Assembly: GCA_905235525.1 (NCBI GenBank)
Contig: CAJOLW010000021.1
Coordinates: forward strand, 31,829 to 95,828
Source: an uncultured Bacteroidaceae bacterium
GTDB lineage: Bacteria; Bacteroidota; Bacteroidia; Bacteroidales; Bacteroidaceae
Length of the DNA stretch: 64,000 nucleotides
Direction of reading: 5' to 3'
This document shows positions 54,544 to 63,394 of the stretch, in pieces; within the stretch, counting starts at the first letter, position 1; the number at the start of each line of letters is the position of its first letter. The notes below the pieces were generated by a model. It searched no databases, was not told the DNA's origin, and was given only the letters and a program-made list of their open reading frames with translations. A program made the position numbers and the translations under genes.

Positions 54544-56910
54544 ATGTATATCATCCCCAAGAGTCTGACAGCAGACATTCAGTACAATCAACGGCTCATA
54601 GAGCAGTTTAAGAAAGGAGAGATTAGTGGCGCACAGTTGAAGTCGAACCGTGTGCCGATGGGCATCTACGAACAGCGACAGGACGGTCATTATATGTTGC
54701 GCATCCGCTGTACGGGCGGACTCATCACCCCCCGACAGTTGCGGCTCGTGGCAGAGGTGGGTAGCCTTGTGGATTGTTCGCACATCCATATCACGACACG
54801 ACAGGAGGTTCAGATACACGACGTGAGCATCGACCGTGCCACCGAAGCACTTCTTGCGCTGCAGGAAGAGGGACTGGCCACTCAGGGCGGTGGTGGCAAT
54901 ACCGTGCGCAACATGCTGGTGAACGAACAGGGTGGTATCAGCGACCGTCAGACGTTCGACCCCTATCCTTACGCCATCGGTCTGACCACGCGGCTGATAG
55001 CCGAGAAGGACTCGTGGTCTATGCCCCGCAAGTTAAAGATAGCCTTCGACATCAATGAGGAGGATGCCAACTTTTCGCTGGTGGCTGACCTGGGACTGAT
55101 TCCCGTCGTCAGAGAGGGAAAGCGCGGATTCCGTGTGTTATTGGGCGGCAGTGTGGCAAGCAATCCGCACAAAGGTTGGCAGGTGTTCGACTTCCTGCCT
55201 GAGAAAGACTTGTTCCGTGCTGCCAAAGCGGCCAAGAACTTCTTTAACCTGAACGGAAACCGAAAGAACAGACATAAGGCACGCATACGATACATATTTT
55301 ATAAGAACGGTGAAGAAGAGACCAAGCGGCTTTACTTTGAAGAATATGACAAACTCGTAGGGGATGCATCGCTCGACTTCGAGCCAGCCATACTGCCGTT
55401 TGACTACAAGACACCGTCGTTCGCTCCCGTCTTAGACGAGAGTGAGGCTTTCGAGACGTGGAAGAAACGGTATGCGGCAAGGCAGGCTGTCGGCAATGGC
55501 TTCTATGCCACGATTCCCTTCCTGCACGGCAACACGTCGCCAGACGTGTTTGCTAAGACGGCAGACTTCTTGGAGGCGTTCGGCAATGACGTGATTCGTT
55601 TCACCCCGCGCCAGAACATGCAGTTGCGCAATATTCCAGAGGCGTATCTGCCCAATGTCTATCAGTTTTTCAAGGGTCTGGGACTCACGCTGGATGCACC
55701 AGTCATTCTTAACAATCTGACATCCTGCACAGGTGCAGACACTTGTCGCCTGGGTATTTGTCTGCCGAAGGGACTGGTAAAGGGCATTCGTCGCAGACTG
55801 GAAAAGAGCGGACTGGACTTGGATCAACTGCCAGACTTGAAAATCAACATCAATGGATGCTCCAATTCCTGTGCACAGAATGTATGGTCCGACTTAGGAT
55901 TCAGCGGGCGCATTGGCCGTGTCGGCGATCATCCATTCCCTGCCTATACCGTATGGGCGCGTGTGAACGGAAAGACGGAACTGGCAGAGGCTTTAGGTTA
56001 TCTGGCGGCCAAAGACATCCCGCAGTTCGTTGCCGACTATCTGGGCCGTTATCTCAAGGTGAAAGACCAATATGAGAGTTACGATGCCTTTGTGCGGTCG
56101 GAAGGTGCCAAGGTCATCAAGGAGGAGATTACCAAACACAAGGATGTACCTTCGTTCGACGATGACAAGAACTACTATTTCGACTGGGGCGCCGATGAGA
56201 TATTCTCGCTGACAAGTCATGGGAAGGCTGAGTGCTCAGCCGGTCTGTTCGACATCATCGAACTGGATCAGGCCACCATCAAGGAGAAACAAGCATTACT
56301 GGCTCAGCCAGGTGCCGACGAGGAGAAACTGCTGCGCGACATCGTGTTCTCAGCCTCGCGTATGTTGCTTGTCACCCGTGGTGCCGACCCAAGGACCGAC
56401 GATGAGGTTTACAGCAACTTTGAAGAGTTGTTTATCGACGCGGGCATCGTCTCTGCCGATTCCAAGGTCGTTGTCGAGAAAGCCCGTCATGGAGAGTCGC
56501 TGCTACAAGACCGGAAACAGATAGAGGCGCTGGCCGCCAAGGTTAATGAACTCTATGCCTCGATGGATGACTCGCTGCAGTTCAAAGCCCTCACCTCAAG
56601 AGCCTCCATAGAGGCCTCACCTGACCCTTCCAAAGGGAAGGGAACTGCTGACCTATCTGAGTCTTCTCTCCCTTTGGAGGGGCTTGGAGAGGCTGTCAAG
56701 AAGGACCTCCGTGGTGTGCCCTGTCCGATGAACTTCGTGAAGACGAAGATAGAACTGTCAACCCTACAGAGCGGTCAGTTGTTGGAGATTCTCTTAGATG
56801 ACGGCCAGCCCATCCAGAACGTGCCGGGCAGTGTGCGTCAGGAAGGACACGAAGTGCTCTCGACGGAGAAAACAGGAGACTACTGGAAGGTACTCATCCG
56901 CAAGAAATAG
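54544..56910 (+). CDS. Sulfite/nitrite reductase (siroheme, 4Fe-4S) fused to TusA-like sulfur carrier
   Basis: This 788-residue protein starts MYIIPKSLTADIQYN; codons before 54544 lack homology. Two ferredoxin-like half domains and the siroheme/4Fe-4S domains occupy about 1-530: siroheme-site Arg in ITTRQEVQIHDV, cluster Cys in TSCTGADTCRLGIC and NINGCSNSCAQ. A helical segment near 560-690 (SASRMLLVTRGADPRTDDE) resembles HEPN domains. An unusual linker (about 695-720) is encoded by a palindromic repeat. The last 75 residues are TusA-like, with the sulfur-carrier Cys in DLRGVPCPMNFVKTKIEL. The context (CysD, CysN, siroheme genes) favours reduction of sulfite to sulfide, possibly handing sulfur to TusA. 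Nitrite reduction cannot be excluded. Confidence 0.85.
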   Translation: MYIIPKSLTADIQYNQRLIEQFKKGEISGAQLKSNRVPMGIYEQRQDGHYMLRIRCTGGLITPRQLRLVAEVGSLVDCSHIHITTRQEVQIHDVSIDRATEALLALQEEGLATQGGGGNTVRNMLVNEQGGISDRQTFDPYPYAIGLTTRLIAEKDSWSMPRKLKIAFDINEEDANFSLVADLGLIPVVREGKRGFRVLLGGSVASNPHKGWQVFDFLPEKDLFRAAKAAKNFFNLNGNRKNRHKARIRYIFYKNGEEETKRLYFEEYDKLVGDASLDFEPAILPFDYKTPSFAPVLDESEAFETWKKRYAARQAVGNGFYATIPFLHGNTSPDVFAKTADFLEAFGNDVIRFTPRQNMQLRNIPEAYLPNVYQFFKGLGLTLDAPVILNNLTSCTGADTCRLGICLPKGLVKGIRRRLEKSGLDLDQLPDLKININGCSNSCAQNVWSDLGFSGRIGRVGDHPFPAYTVWARVNGKTELAEALGYLAAKDIPQFVADYLGRYLKVKDQYESYDAFVRSEGAKVIKEEITKHKDVPSFDDDKNYYFDWGADEIFSLTSHGKAECSAGLFDIIELDQATIKEKQALLAQPGADEEKLLRDIVFSASRMLLVTRGADPRTDDEVYSNFEELFIDAGIVSADSKVVVEKARHGESLLQDRKQIEALAAKVNELYASMDDSLQFKALTSRASIEASPDPSKGKGTADLSESSLPLEGLGEAVKKDLRGVPCPMNFVKTKIELSTLQSGQLLEILLDDGQPIQNVPGSVRQEGHEVLSTEKTGDYWKVLIRKK
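56614..56693. repeat. In-frame palindromic repeat inside the reductase-TusA gene
   Basis: GCCTCACCTGACCCTTCCAA (from 56614) and the complement of 56665-56693 (ending TTGGAGAGGC) are related arms of an inverted repeat of the type often found between Bacteroidetes genes. Here it is translated, giving a Ser/Pro/Gly-rich linker. Confidence 0.65.
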
Positions 56911-56934
56911 TAACTTAGTAAATCGTCAATTACC

Positions 56935-57390
56935 TTGGATTTCCTACCTATCAATATACGTATCAGCGACGCACGCATCCTGATTGTCGGTGGGGGCAGG
57001 GTGGCCACGCACAAGGCAACGATACTCAGTCGTTTTACCTCCAGGGCGACCGTCATTGCACCAGAGGTGAGCGACGGCATCAAGGCACTGCCTTTCCGTT
57101 GGGTGGAACGTCATTTTGTTGAAAGCGACCTGGAAGGCGTGACGCTGTTGTTCGTATGCACAGGCAACCATCAATTGAACCACCATATCCGTCAACTGGC
57201 TCGACAGCGGGGCATCTTGACCAGCATCTGCGATGCGCCTGCCGACTGTGACTTTACGTCGCCAGCCATCTATCGCAACGGCGACCTGACCATCAGTGTT
57301 GCCTCCGATGGCAAGGATGTGCGTCGGAGTATCAGGGTAAGAGACCGAATCCAAGAAGCCATAGCGCATGATAACATACAAATCGATTAA
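56935..57390 (+). CDS. Precorrin-2 dehydrogenase / siroheme synthase N-terminal domain
   Basis: This 151-residue protein corresponds to the NAD-binding part of CysG/Met8p. It would oxidise precorrin-2 to sirohydrochlorin and may also insert iron to give siroheme, as no separate chelatase gene is seen. The dinucleotide loop is ILIVGGGRVATHKA; FTSPAIYRNGDLTISVASDG is the family's second landmark. The likely start is TTG at 56935 (DFLPINIRIS), 24 bases after the reductase gene. The C-terminal dimer/helical part is short compared with full Met8p. It overlaps hemA by 23 bases. Confidence 0.88.
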   Translation: MDFLPINIRISDARILIVGGGRVATHKATILSRFTSRATVIAPEVSDGIKALPFRWVERHFVESDLEGVTLLFVCTGNHQLNHHIRQLARQRGILTSICDAPADCDFTSPAIYRNGDLTISVASDGKDVRRSIRVRDRIQEAIAHDNIQID

Positions 57391-58261
57391 TCAACAGAAT
57401 GCCTCATTAGAAGAGCGCGAGACTTACTTCCACGGCATACAGAGGCCAGAGGGGTCTGTGCTGCTCCAGACATGCAACCGCGTGGAACTGTACAGCGGCG
57501 AGGGTGACGTGCCCGATGACGTGGCCCGCCATCTCTTTCGCGTGACGGCAGGACTGGAGTCGGCGTTGATTGGTGAGCGGGCCGTTCAGGGACAGGTGAA
57601 AGACTGCTATCAGCAAGCCTGTAGGCAGTATCGCTTGTCAGCCGAGATGCATAAACTTTTCACTTGCGCCCTGCAAGTGGGCAAACGTGTCCGCACCGAG
57701 ACCGAGATTTCGCAGGGTGCTGTCAGTCACTCATTGGCAGCCATTGAGATCATAGAGCAGGAACACGTCAGTCTGAGCCGCAGCCGCATCACCATCATCG
57801 GTGTCAACAAACTAACTTCCGACATTCTGAAGTTCCTGAAGAACAAAGGGGCTGAGATGGTGTTCCTTGCCAACCGCAGCCAGGTCAAGGCACATCAGTT
57901 AGCCGACCCGCTGGGCATCGGTGTCTTTGCGTTGCACGACAAGAAGCGTTTCCTCGCCGACACAGACATTCTCATCAGTGCCACCTCAGCCCCGCACGTC
58001 CTGATTCATGCTGAAGACATCCCTGTCGGCAAGTCGCTATTAGCCATCGACCTGGCTTTCCCACGTGATATTGATGCCAGTGTAGGTGTCTTGCCAGGTG
58101 TCAGGCTCTATAATATCCGCAACGTGGAGCAGCGCGTCTGTCGGAATATCTCTGTCCGTCTGGGCGAAGTCGTGCGGGCAGAGACTCTCATCGAAGAAGA
58201 AATCCAGGAGTTGCAGGACATCCTGCGGTGCCGAAAACAATATTTGAGGAAAGCGATATGA
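57368..58261 (+). CDS. hemA: Glutamyl-tRNA reductase, short form
   Basis: This enzyme reduces glutamyl-tRNA to glutamate-1-semialdehyde, the first step of tetrapyrrole synthesis. It has 297 residues, about 120 fewer than usual. The catalytic Cys is in LLQTCNRVELYSG; LIGERAVQGQVKDCYQ, VGKRVRTETEISQGAVS and the NADPH loop (IIGVNKLTSDI, with Val-Asn where Gly-x-Gly-x-Met is common) follow. The C-terminal dimerisation domain normally found after residue 310 is missing: the protein ends shortly after the spinal helix (IEEEIQELQDIL). The N-terminus is also trimmed. Its stop codon overlaps the start of the next gene (ATGA). Confidence 0.9.
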   Translation: MITYKSINQQNASLEERETYFHGIQRPEGSVLLQTCNRVELYSGEGDVPDDVARHLFRVTAGLESALIGERAVQGQVKDCYQQACRQYRLSAEMHKLFTCALQVGKRVRTETEISQGAVSHSLAAIEIIEQEHVSLSRSRITIIGVNKLTSDILKFLKNKGAEMVFLANRSQVKAHQLADPLGIGVFALHDKKRFLADTDILISATSAPHVLIHAEDIPVGKSLLAIDLAFPRDIDASVGVLPGVRLYNIRNVEQRVCRNISVRLGEVVRAETLIEEEIQELQDILRCRKQYLRKAI

Positions 58262-60213
58262 GCATACGGGTCATTGCACGACAGAGTTGTCTCTCGCAGT
58301 TGCAAGTCAAGGAAGCAATGGCGAGGTATCCAGAGATAGACTATCATCTGGAGACGTTGCCGTCGTATGGTGACCAGCACCAGCACATCTCACTGCTCGA
58401 CGGCGAGGCACCGGCCGATATGTTCACCCGTGAACTGGATGACGCCCTCATCAGCGGACGTGCCGACATAGCCATACATTCTGCCAAGGATCTGCCTTAT
58501 CCATTAGATGAAAAGTTGGAGGTCATTGCACTTTTCCCGCCTTTCGATCAGAGCGACTCGCTGGTAAGTCGCGACCACCAGACATTGGCTCAGTTGCCCG
58601 CAGGCAGCACCGTCGGCACCAGTTCGCCCTTGCGCCGCCGTGAGTTGCTGACCCTGCGGCCTGACCTGAGGATTGTAGGTATCCGAGGCTGCATAGAGGA
58701 GCGCGTCCGGCAGGTGCGCGACGGTGAGATATATGCCGCCATCGTGGCCACGTGTGCCCTGAAGAGGTTGGGCATGGAGGCGGACATTAGCGAGGTGCTG
58801 CCCTTTGAGACACATCCATTGCAAGGCTATCTGGCCATCACCGCCCTGCGAGGGCGCGACGATCTGAAAGTACTCTTTTTGCGCGACGACGTGTTGCATC
58901 GCCAAGGGCACGTCACGCTGGCTGGCTTTGGTCCCGGCGACCCAGAATTGCTGACCGTCAAGGCTGTCAATGCTCTCCGACGGGCAGACATCATCTTCTA
59001 CGACGACCTGATAGGAAAGGCGTATCTCGACACACTGAAAGCCGAGAAAGTCTATGTGGGCAAGCGCAGCGGGCAGCATCATGCCGAGCAGGATGACATC
59101 AACCGACTTCTGCTCCGTGCTGCCCGCGAAGGCAGGGAAGTGGTACGGCTGAAAGGCGGCGACCCAATGGTGTTCGGTCATGCCGGCGAGGAGATTGAGT
59201 ATCTGCAGAGCAACCTTGTCAGCGTATCGGTTATTCCAGGCATTACTACCGCCTCGGCAATGGCTGCCGCTACGAAAGTCAGCCTGACGCACCGAGGCAT
59301 CAGCAGCAGCGTGGCTTTGGTCAATGGTCATGCCGCCCAGCCTGTCGTACCCGACACCGACACTTTGGTTTACTATATGGGAGGGAGTCGTCTCACTCAA
59401 ATCGGTGAGTCGCTGTTAGCCGACGGATGGCCTGCCAGCACCCCCGTACTCTTGGTACACAACGCTTCACTGTCCGATGAGCAGATGCTTGAGACAACCG
59501 TTGGCGAACTCTCGCCTCTTACCTCTCTTGACATCCCTACACCAGTCATTGCATTGGTTGGCGATGTGGCGCGACTCCGCCATCAGACAGCCTCCACCAT
59601 CCGTAGGACACTCTACACGGGCCTTGTTTGTAACGACCCCAACTACATCCATACCCCGTTGATAGAGATTGAGGCAGTCAATTATTCAATCCCGTCCCAC
59701 GAGCGTTACGACTACCTGCTTTTCACCAGCCGCTATGCCGTAAAACACTGGAAGGGCAGTCTCCGTGGTCGTATCGTCTCCATCGGACCATCTACGACAC
59801 ATGCCCTGAGGAATGTTGGGGCTGAGCAGGTAGAGCAGACCGAGAAAGACGACAGTTATGGAGTCATTGACTATTTCAGCCGACAGCCCCGTGGACGGGT
59901 TCTCATTCCTCGCTCCAACCTCGCCCTTGACATCATCCCCGACGGACTTCGTTCGTTAGGCTTCGATGTCGAGACGCTTATTATATATAATAATGTGTAT
60001 CCTCATCACGTCCGCCGTGTCAATTTGGCAAATATTCAGCGCGTGGTGTTCACATCACCCTCAACCATCGACAATTTTGTCAAGACATATGGTGACCTGC
60101 CCTCTCATATCGAGTATGTGACACGTGGCAGCATCACCGCCTTTCATTTACAAAGCCGACAAGAAAATGAAAAGATTCAGAACATTCAGAAAGGACCAGG
60201 TCACACGGGATAG
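58258..60213 (+). CDS. Trifunctional HemC-CobA-HemD fusion
   Basis: This 651-residue protein would turn porphobilinogen into precorrin-2. Start MSIRVIARQS at 58258 overlaps the hemA stop. Residues 1-210 are hydroxymethylbilane synthase domains 1-2, with the catalytic Asp in IHSAKDLP and GTSSPLRRREL; domain 3, which carries the dipyrromethane-cofactor Cys, is absent. About 215-455 is uroporphyrinogen-III C-methyltransferase (LAGFGPGDPELLTVKA, VVRLKGGDPMVFGHAGEE). About 460-640 is uroporphyrinogen-III synthase-like (RYDYLLFTSRYAVKHW, VVFTSPSTIDNF). CobA-HemD fusions are known in clostridia; the addition of a shortened HemC is unusual. The order of domains follows the pathway except that CobA precedes HemD. 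Confidence 0.9.
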   Translation: MSIRVIARQSCLSQLQVKEAMARYPEIDYHLETLPSYGDQHQHISLLDGEAPADMFTRELDDALISGRADIAIHSAKDLPYPLDEKLEVIALFPPFDQSDSLVSRDHQTLAQLPAGSTVGTSSPLRRRELLTLRPDLRIVGIRGCIEERVRQVRDGEIYAAIVATCALKRLGMEADISEVLPFETHPLQGYLAITALRGRDDLKVLFLRDDVLHRQGHVTLAGFGPGDPELLTVKAVNALRRADIIFYDDLIGKAYLDTLKAEKVYVGKRSGQHHAEQDDINRLLLRAAREGREVVRLKGGDPMVFGHAGEEIEYLQSNLVSVSVIPGITTASAMAAATKVSLTHRGISSSVALVNGHAAQPVVPDTDTLVYYMGGSRLTQIGESLLADGWPASTPVLLVHNASLSDEQMLETTVGELSPLTSLDIPTPVIALVGDVARLRHQTASTIRRTLYTGLVCNDPNYIHTPLIEIEAVNYSIPSHERYDYLLFTSRYAVKHWKGSLRGRIVSIGPSTTHALRNVGAEQVEQTEKDDSYGVIDYFSRQPRGRVLIPRSNLALDIIPDGLRSLGFDVETLIIYNNVYPHHVRRVNLANIQRVVFTSPSTIDNFVKTYGDLPSHIEYVTRGSITAFHLQSRQENEKIQNIQKGPGHTG

Positions 60214-61180
60214 GTATGCCGATGTGACCATTAACGTCCGCGACTTCATCTACCCGTATTTCGTGGTGGAGGGAGAGGGTATTGTGGAGCCTATTCCTAC
60301 AATGCCCGGTATTAACCGCTACAGTATCGACACGCTGGTCAAGGACGTGCATGAGATTAAGGCACTGGGCATCGACAAGGTGTTGCTCTTCGGTGTGGTG
60401 AGCGACGATGTGAAGGACGAGCGCGGAACGGCAGCCTACGCAGAGGACAACCTTATCTCACGGACTGTAAGGGCCATTAAGCAGGCTTTGCCGGACACGG
60501 TTGTGTTTACGGATGTCTGCCTTTGCGAATATACCAGTCATGGGCATTGCGGCCTGCTGAAGGAGCGCAGGGAGCCTGCCGTCTCGGGAGGTGTCATCCA
60601 GAAGATTATCGACGTGGATAACGACACGACGCTGCCCCTGCTGGCCGAGATGGCCTACCAACACGCCAAGGCTGGTGCCGACTTTGTGGCTCCTTCTGCC
60701 ATGATGGATGGTCAGGTAGAGGCCATCAAGCATCGACTTAGTGAAGCAGGGCTATCAACAAAGGTGCTGGCCTACTCAGCCAAGTATGCCTCAGCCTTCT
60801 ACGGTCCGTTCCGCGATGCTGCCGACTCCGCTCCGTCGTTCGGCGATCGTAAGACCTACCAGATGGACTTCCGCACCCATGATCAGGGATTAGAGGAGAT
60901 TGAGGCCGACATTGAAGAGGGAGCCGACTGGACGATGGTAAAGCCCGCCATGCCCTATCTCGACATGATAGCCCGTGCGGCAGAGCGATTCCACCAGGTG
61001 CCGTTGGTGGCCTATCAGGTCAGCGGTGAGTATGCCATGGTCAAGGCTGCCGCCCAGGCAGGTTTTCTCGATGAACAGCGCGTGGTCTATGAGAGTCTCA
61101 TTGCCATCAAGCGCGCTGGAGCACAGTATATCATCACGTATTACGCCAAAGAATATCAGCAGCGATGGGCATCAATCTAA
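60167..61180 (+). CDS. hemB: Porphobilinogen synthase (delta-aminolevulinate dehydratase)
   Basis: This 337-residue enzyme condenses two 5-aminolevulinate molecules to porphobilinogen. I choose MKRFRTFRKDQVTRDRYADV at 60167, which overlaps the preceding gene by 47 bases. Catalytic lysines are in VLAYSAKYASAFYGPFRDA and WTMVKPAMPYLD. The Cys-rich loop TDVCLCEYTSHGHCG indicates a zinc-dependent form. Length and motifs are normal, in contrast to the shortened HemA and HemC. It overlaps hemL by 16 bases. Confidence 0.95.
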   Translation: MKRFRTFRKDQVTRDRYADVTINVRDFIYPYFVVEGEGIVEPIPTMPGINRYSIDTLVKDVHEIKALGIDKVLLFGVVSDDVKDERGTAAYAEDNLISRTVRAIKQALPDTVVFTDVCLCEYTSHGHCGLLKERREPAVSGGVIQKIIDVDNDTTLPLLAEMAYQHAKAGADFVAPSAMMDGQVEAIKHRLSEAGLSTKVLAYSAKYASAFYGPFRDAADSAPSFGDRKTYQMDFRTHDQGLEEIEADIEEGADWTMVKPAMPYLDMIARAAERFHQVPLVAYQVSGEYAMVKAAAQAGFLDEQRVVYESLIAIKRAGAQYIITYYAKEYQQRWASI

Positions 61181-62475
61181 GACCTCTTTCACGGCAGGCT
61201 TTCGAGCGGGCTAAGACGATTATCCCCGGTGGTGTCAATAGTCCCGTACGTGCTCTGCGCAGTGTGGGCACCACACCGCTCTTCATCAAGCAGGCAAACC
61301 GTGCATACATTGAAGACATTGACGGCAACACGCTGATTGACTTCTGTATGTCGTGGGGCGTTTTCATCTTAGGACACAACAATCCTGCTGTCAGCCGACG
61401 GGCTATAGAGGCCATCGGATGCGGCAGTAGTTATGGCATACCCTGCGAGGCTGAGACCGTGTTGGCAGAACGTGTCCGTGAGGCTTTTCCGTCGATGGAA
61501 CGGCTACGCTTTGTCAACAGTGGCACCGAGGCCACGATGTCGGCCATCCGTGTGGCGCGTGGTTTCACGGGGCGCGATACGTTGGTGAAATTTGAGGGCT
61601 GCTATCACGGCCATGCCGACCACCTGTTAGTGAGCGCTGGTTCTGCCGTGGCCAACATCAGCACCACTTCCAGTGCCGGTGTACCCGATGACTTCACGAA
61701 GCATACGGTATGTCTGCCGTATAACGATGTGGAGGCACTGGAGCAGTACTTCCGTGAGCATGGCGAAACAACTGCTGCCGTTATCATAGAGCCTGTGGCC
61801 TGTAACATGGGTGTGGTGGTACCTTCGCCCGAATTCCTGCAGGCCACGCGCCGACTGACCACACAATACGGGACCATTCTCATCTTCGACGAGGTAATCA
61901 CCGGCTTCCGTCTGGCCTTTGGCGGTGCTCAGCAACGGTTCGGCATCACGCCCGACATGACTACTGTCGGCAAGATTGTCGGCGGTGGCTTCCCTGCTGC
62001 CGCCTTCGGTGGACGCGCCGACATCATGGCTCTGCTGGCTCCCGACGGTCCGGTCTATCAGGCTGGCACGCTCTCTGGCAATCCCGTGGCAATGGCTGCC
62101 GGCATCGAGACACTGCACCAACTGGCCTTTCCTGGTTTCTATGAGAGGCTGGAAGAGCGCAGCAGCCAGTTTATCACAGAACTGCAAGACATCATCCGTG
62201 GTCGGGACATCCAACTGAACCATTGCGGCTCGATGTTCACCCTGTTCTTCCGACCGGCTTCACCACTTGGCTCGTCCAAGAATGCGGATCCAGTCCTGAA
62301 CTTCGCCGACGCACGCCGTAGCGACCGAGAACGCTTTGCCCGTTATTTCCGCAATATGCTGGAGCGTGGCATCTACGTCGCTCCCTCGCAGTTCGAAGGC
62401 AATTTCATTTCAGAATGTCACAACGATGACATCTTGGAATACACATTAAAATCCATTAAAGAAAGCATAGTATGA
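61165..62475 (+). CDS. hemL: Glutamate-1-semialdehyde 2,1-aminomutase
   Basis: This 436-residue PLP enzyme turns glutamate-1-semialdehyde into 5-aminolevulinate. GGVNSPVRA near the N-terminus, FVNSGTEATMSAIR, FDEVITGFRLAFGGAQ and the PLP lysine in TVGKIVGGGFPAAAFGG are all characteristic. Its reading frame ends in an ATGA overlap with cysD, so translation of the heme and sulfate genes is coupled. Confidence 0.96.
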   Translation: MGINLRPLSRQAFERAKTIIPGGVNSPVRALRSVGTTPLFIKQANRAYIEDIDGNTLIDFCMSWGVFILGHNNPAVSRRAIEAIGCGSSYGIPCEAETVLAERVREAFPSMERLRFVNSGTEATMSAIRVARGFTGRDTLVKFEGCYHGHADHLLVSAGSAVANISTTSSAGVPDDFTKHTVCLPYNDVEALEQYFREHGETTAAVIIEPVACNMGVVVPSPEFLQATRRLTTQYGTILIFDEVITGFRLAFGGAQQRFGITPDMTTVGKIVGGGFPAAAFGGRADIMALLAPDGPVYQAGTLSGNPVAMAAGIETLHQLAFPGFYERLEERSSQFITELQDIIRGRDIQLNHCGSMFTLFFRPASPLGSSKNADPVLNFADARRSDRERFARYFRNMLERGIYVAPSQFEGNFISECHNDDILEYTLKSIKESIV

Positions 62476-63371
62476 GCAACATCACACATTTGAAAGAATT
62501 GGAGTCGGAGAGTATCTACGTACTCCGTGAGGTGGCGGCGCAGTTTGAGCGGCCTGTCATCCTCTTCTCAGGCGGCAAGGACTCGATAGTCATCGTGCAT
62601 CTTGCCTATAAGGCCTTCTATCCCGCTAAGATTCCTTTTCCCCTACTGCATATCGACACGGGGCACAACTTCAAGGAAACCATCGACTACCGCGACGCAC
62701 TCGTCAGTCGTCTCGGTGCCGAATTGATTGTTGGCTCGGTGCAGGAAAGCATCGATATGGGGCGCGTGAAGGAGGAAACGGGATACTATGCCTCGCGCAA
62801 CAAGTTGCAGACCACCACGCTACTCGACACCATCGAGAAATATCATTTCGATGCGGCTATCGGCGGTGCACGGCGCGACGAAGAGAAGGCCCGTGCCAAG
62901 GAGCGCTTCTTCAGTCACCGTGATGAGTTCGGACAGTGGAACCCGAAGAACCAGCGCCCCGAACTCTGGAACATTTTCAACGGCCGTAAGGCGATGGGCG
63001 AGCATTTCCGCGTATTTCCTATATCTAACTGGACGGAGATGGATGTATGGCAGTACATCCTGCAGGAGCGGATAGAGATGCCCAGCCTCTATTTCACCCA
63101 CGAGCGGCAGGTGTTCGAGCGCGACGGTCAGTGGCTTGCAGCAGAGCCTTGCATCAAACTGAAACCTACGGAGCAGGTGGTCACCAAGCACGTGCGTTGC
63201 CGTACTATCGGCGACATCACCTGTACGGGACTGACGCTTTCGGAAGCCCACTCCTTGGAAGATATCATCGAGGAGATTGCTGCCACCCGTGTCACCGAGC
63301 GCGGCGGACGTGCTGACGACAAACGCAGTGAGACCAGTATGGAAGACCGCAAGAAAGCGGGTTACTTTTAA
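62472..63371 (+). CDS. cysD: Sulfate adenylyltransferase subunit 2
   Basis: This 299-residue small subunit of ATP sulfurylase forms adenosine 5'-phosphosulfate from sulfate and ATP. The PP-loop is LFSGGKDSIVIVHLA; IGGARRDEEKARAKER and the C-terminal RGGRADDKRSETSMEDRKK are family signatures. The start overlaps the hemL stop by four bases. cysN follows, so the heterodimer is encoded together. No cysC or cysH is in the window; they may lie further on. Confidence 0.97.
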   Translation: MSNITHLKELESESIYVLREVAAQFERPVILFSGGKDSIVIVHLAYKAFYPAKIPFPLLHIDTGHNFKETIDYRDALVSRLGAELIVGSVQESIDMGRVKEETGYYASRNKLQTTTLLDTIEKYHFDAAIGGARRDEEKARAKERFFSHRDEFGQWNPKNQRPELWNIFNGRKAMGEHFRVFPISNWTEMDVWQYILQERIEMPSLYFTHERQVFERDGQWLAAEPCIKLKPTEQVVTKHVRCRTIGDITCTGLTLSEAHSLEDIIEEIAATRVTERGGRADDKRSETSMEDRKKAGYF

Positions 63372-63394
63372 TCATGAACTATGAATTATAAATT

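Noticed and set aside
63366..63394. ATGAA/TTATGAAT repeats between cysD and cysN as a regulatory site
   Set aside because: They look like simple short-range duplication in A/T-rich spacer DNA, and no operator symmetry is visible.
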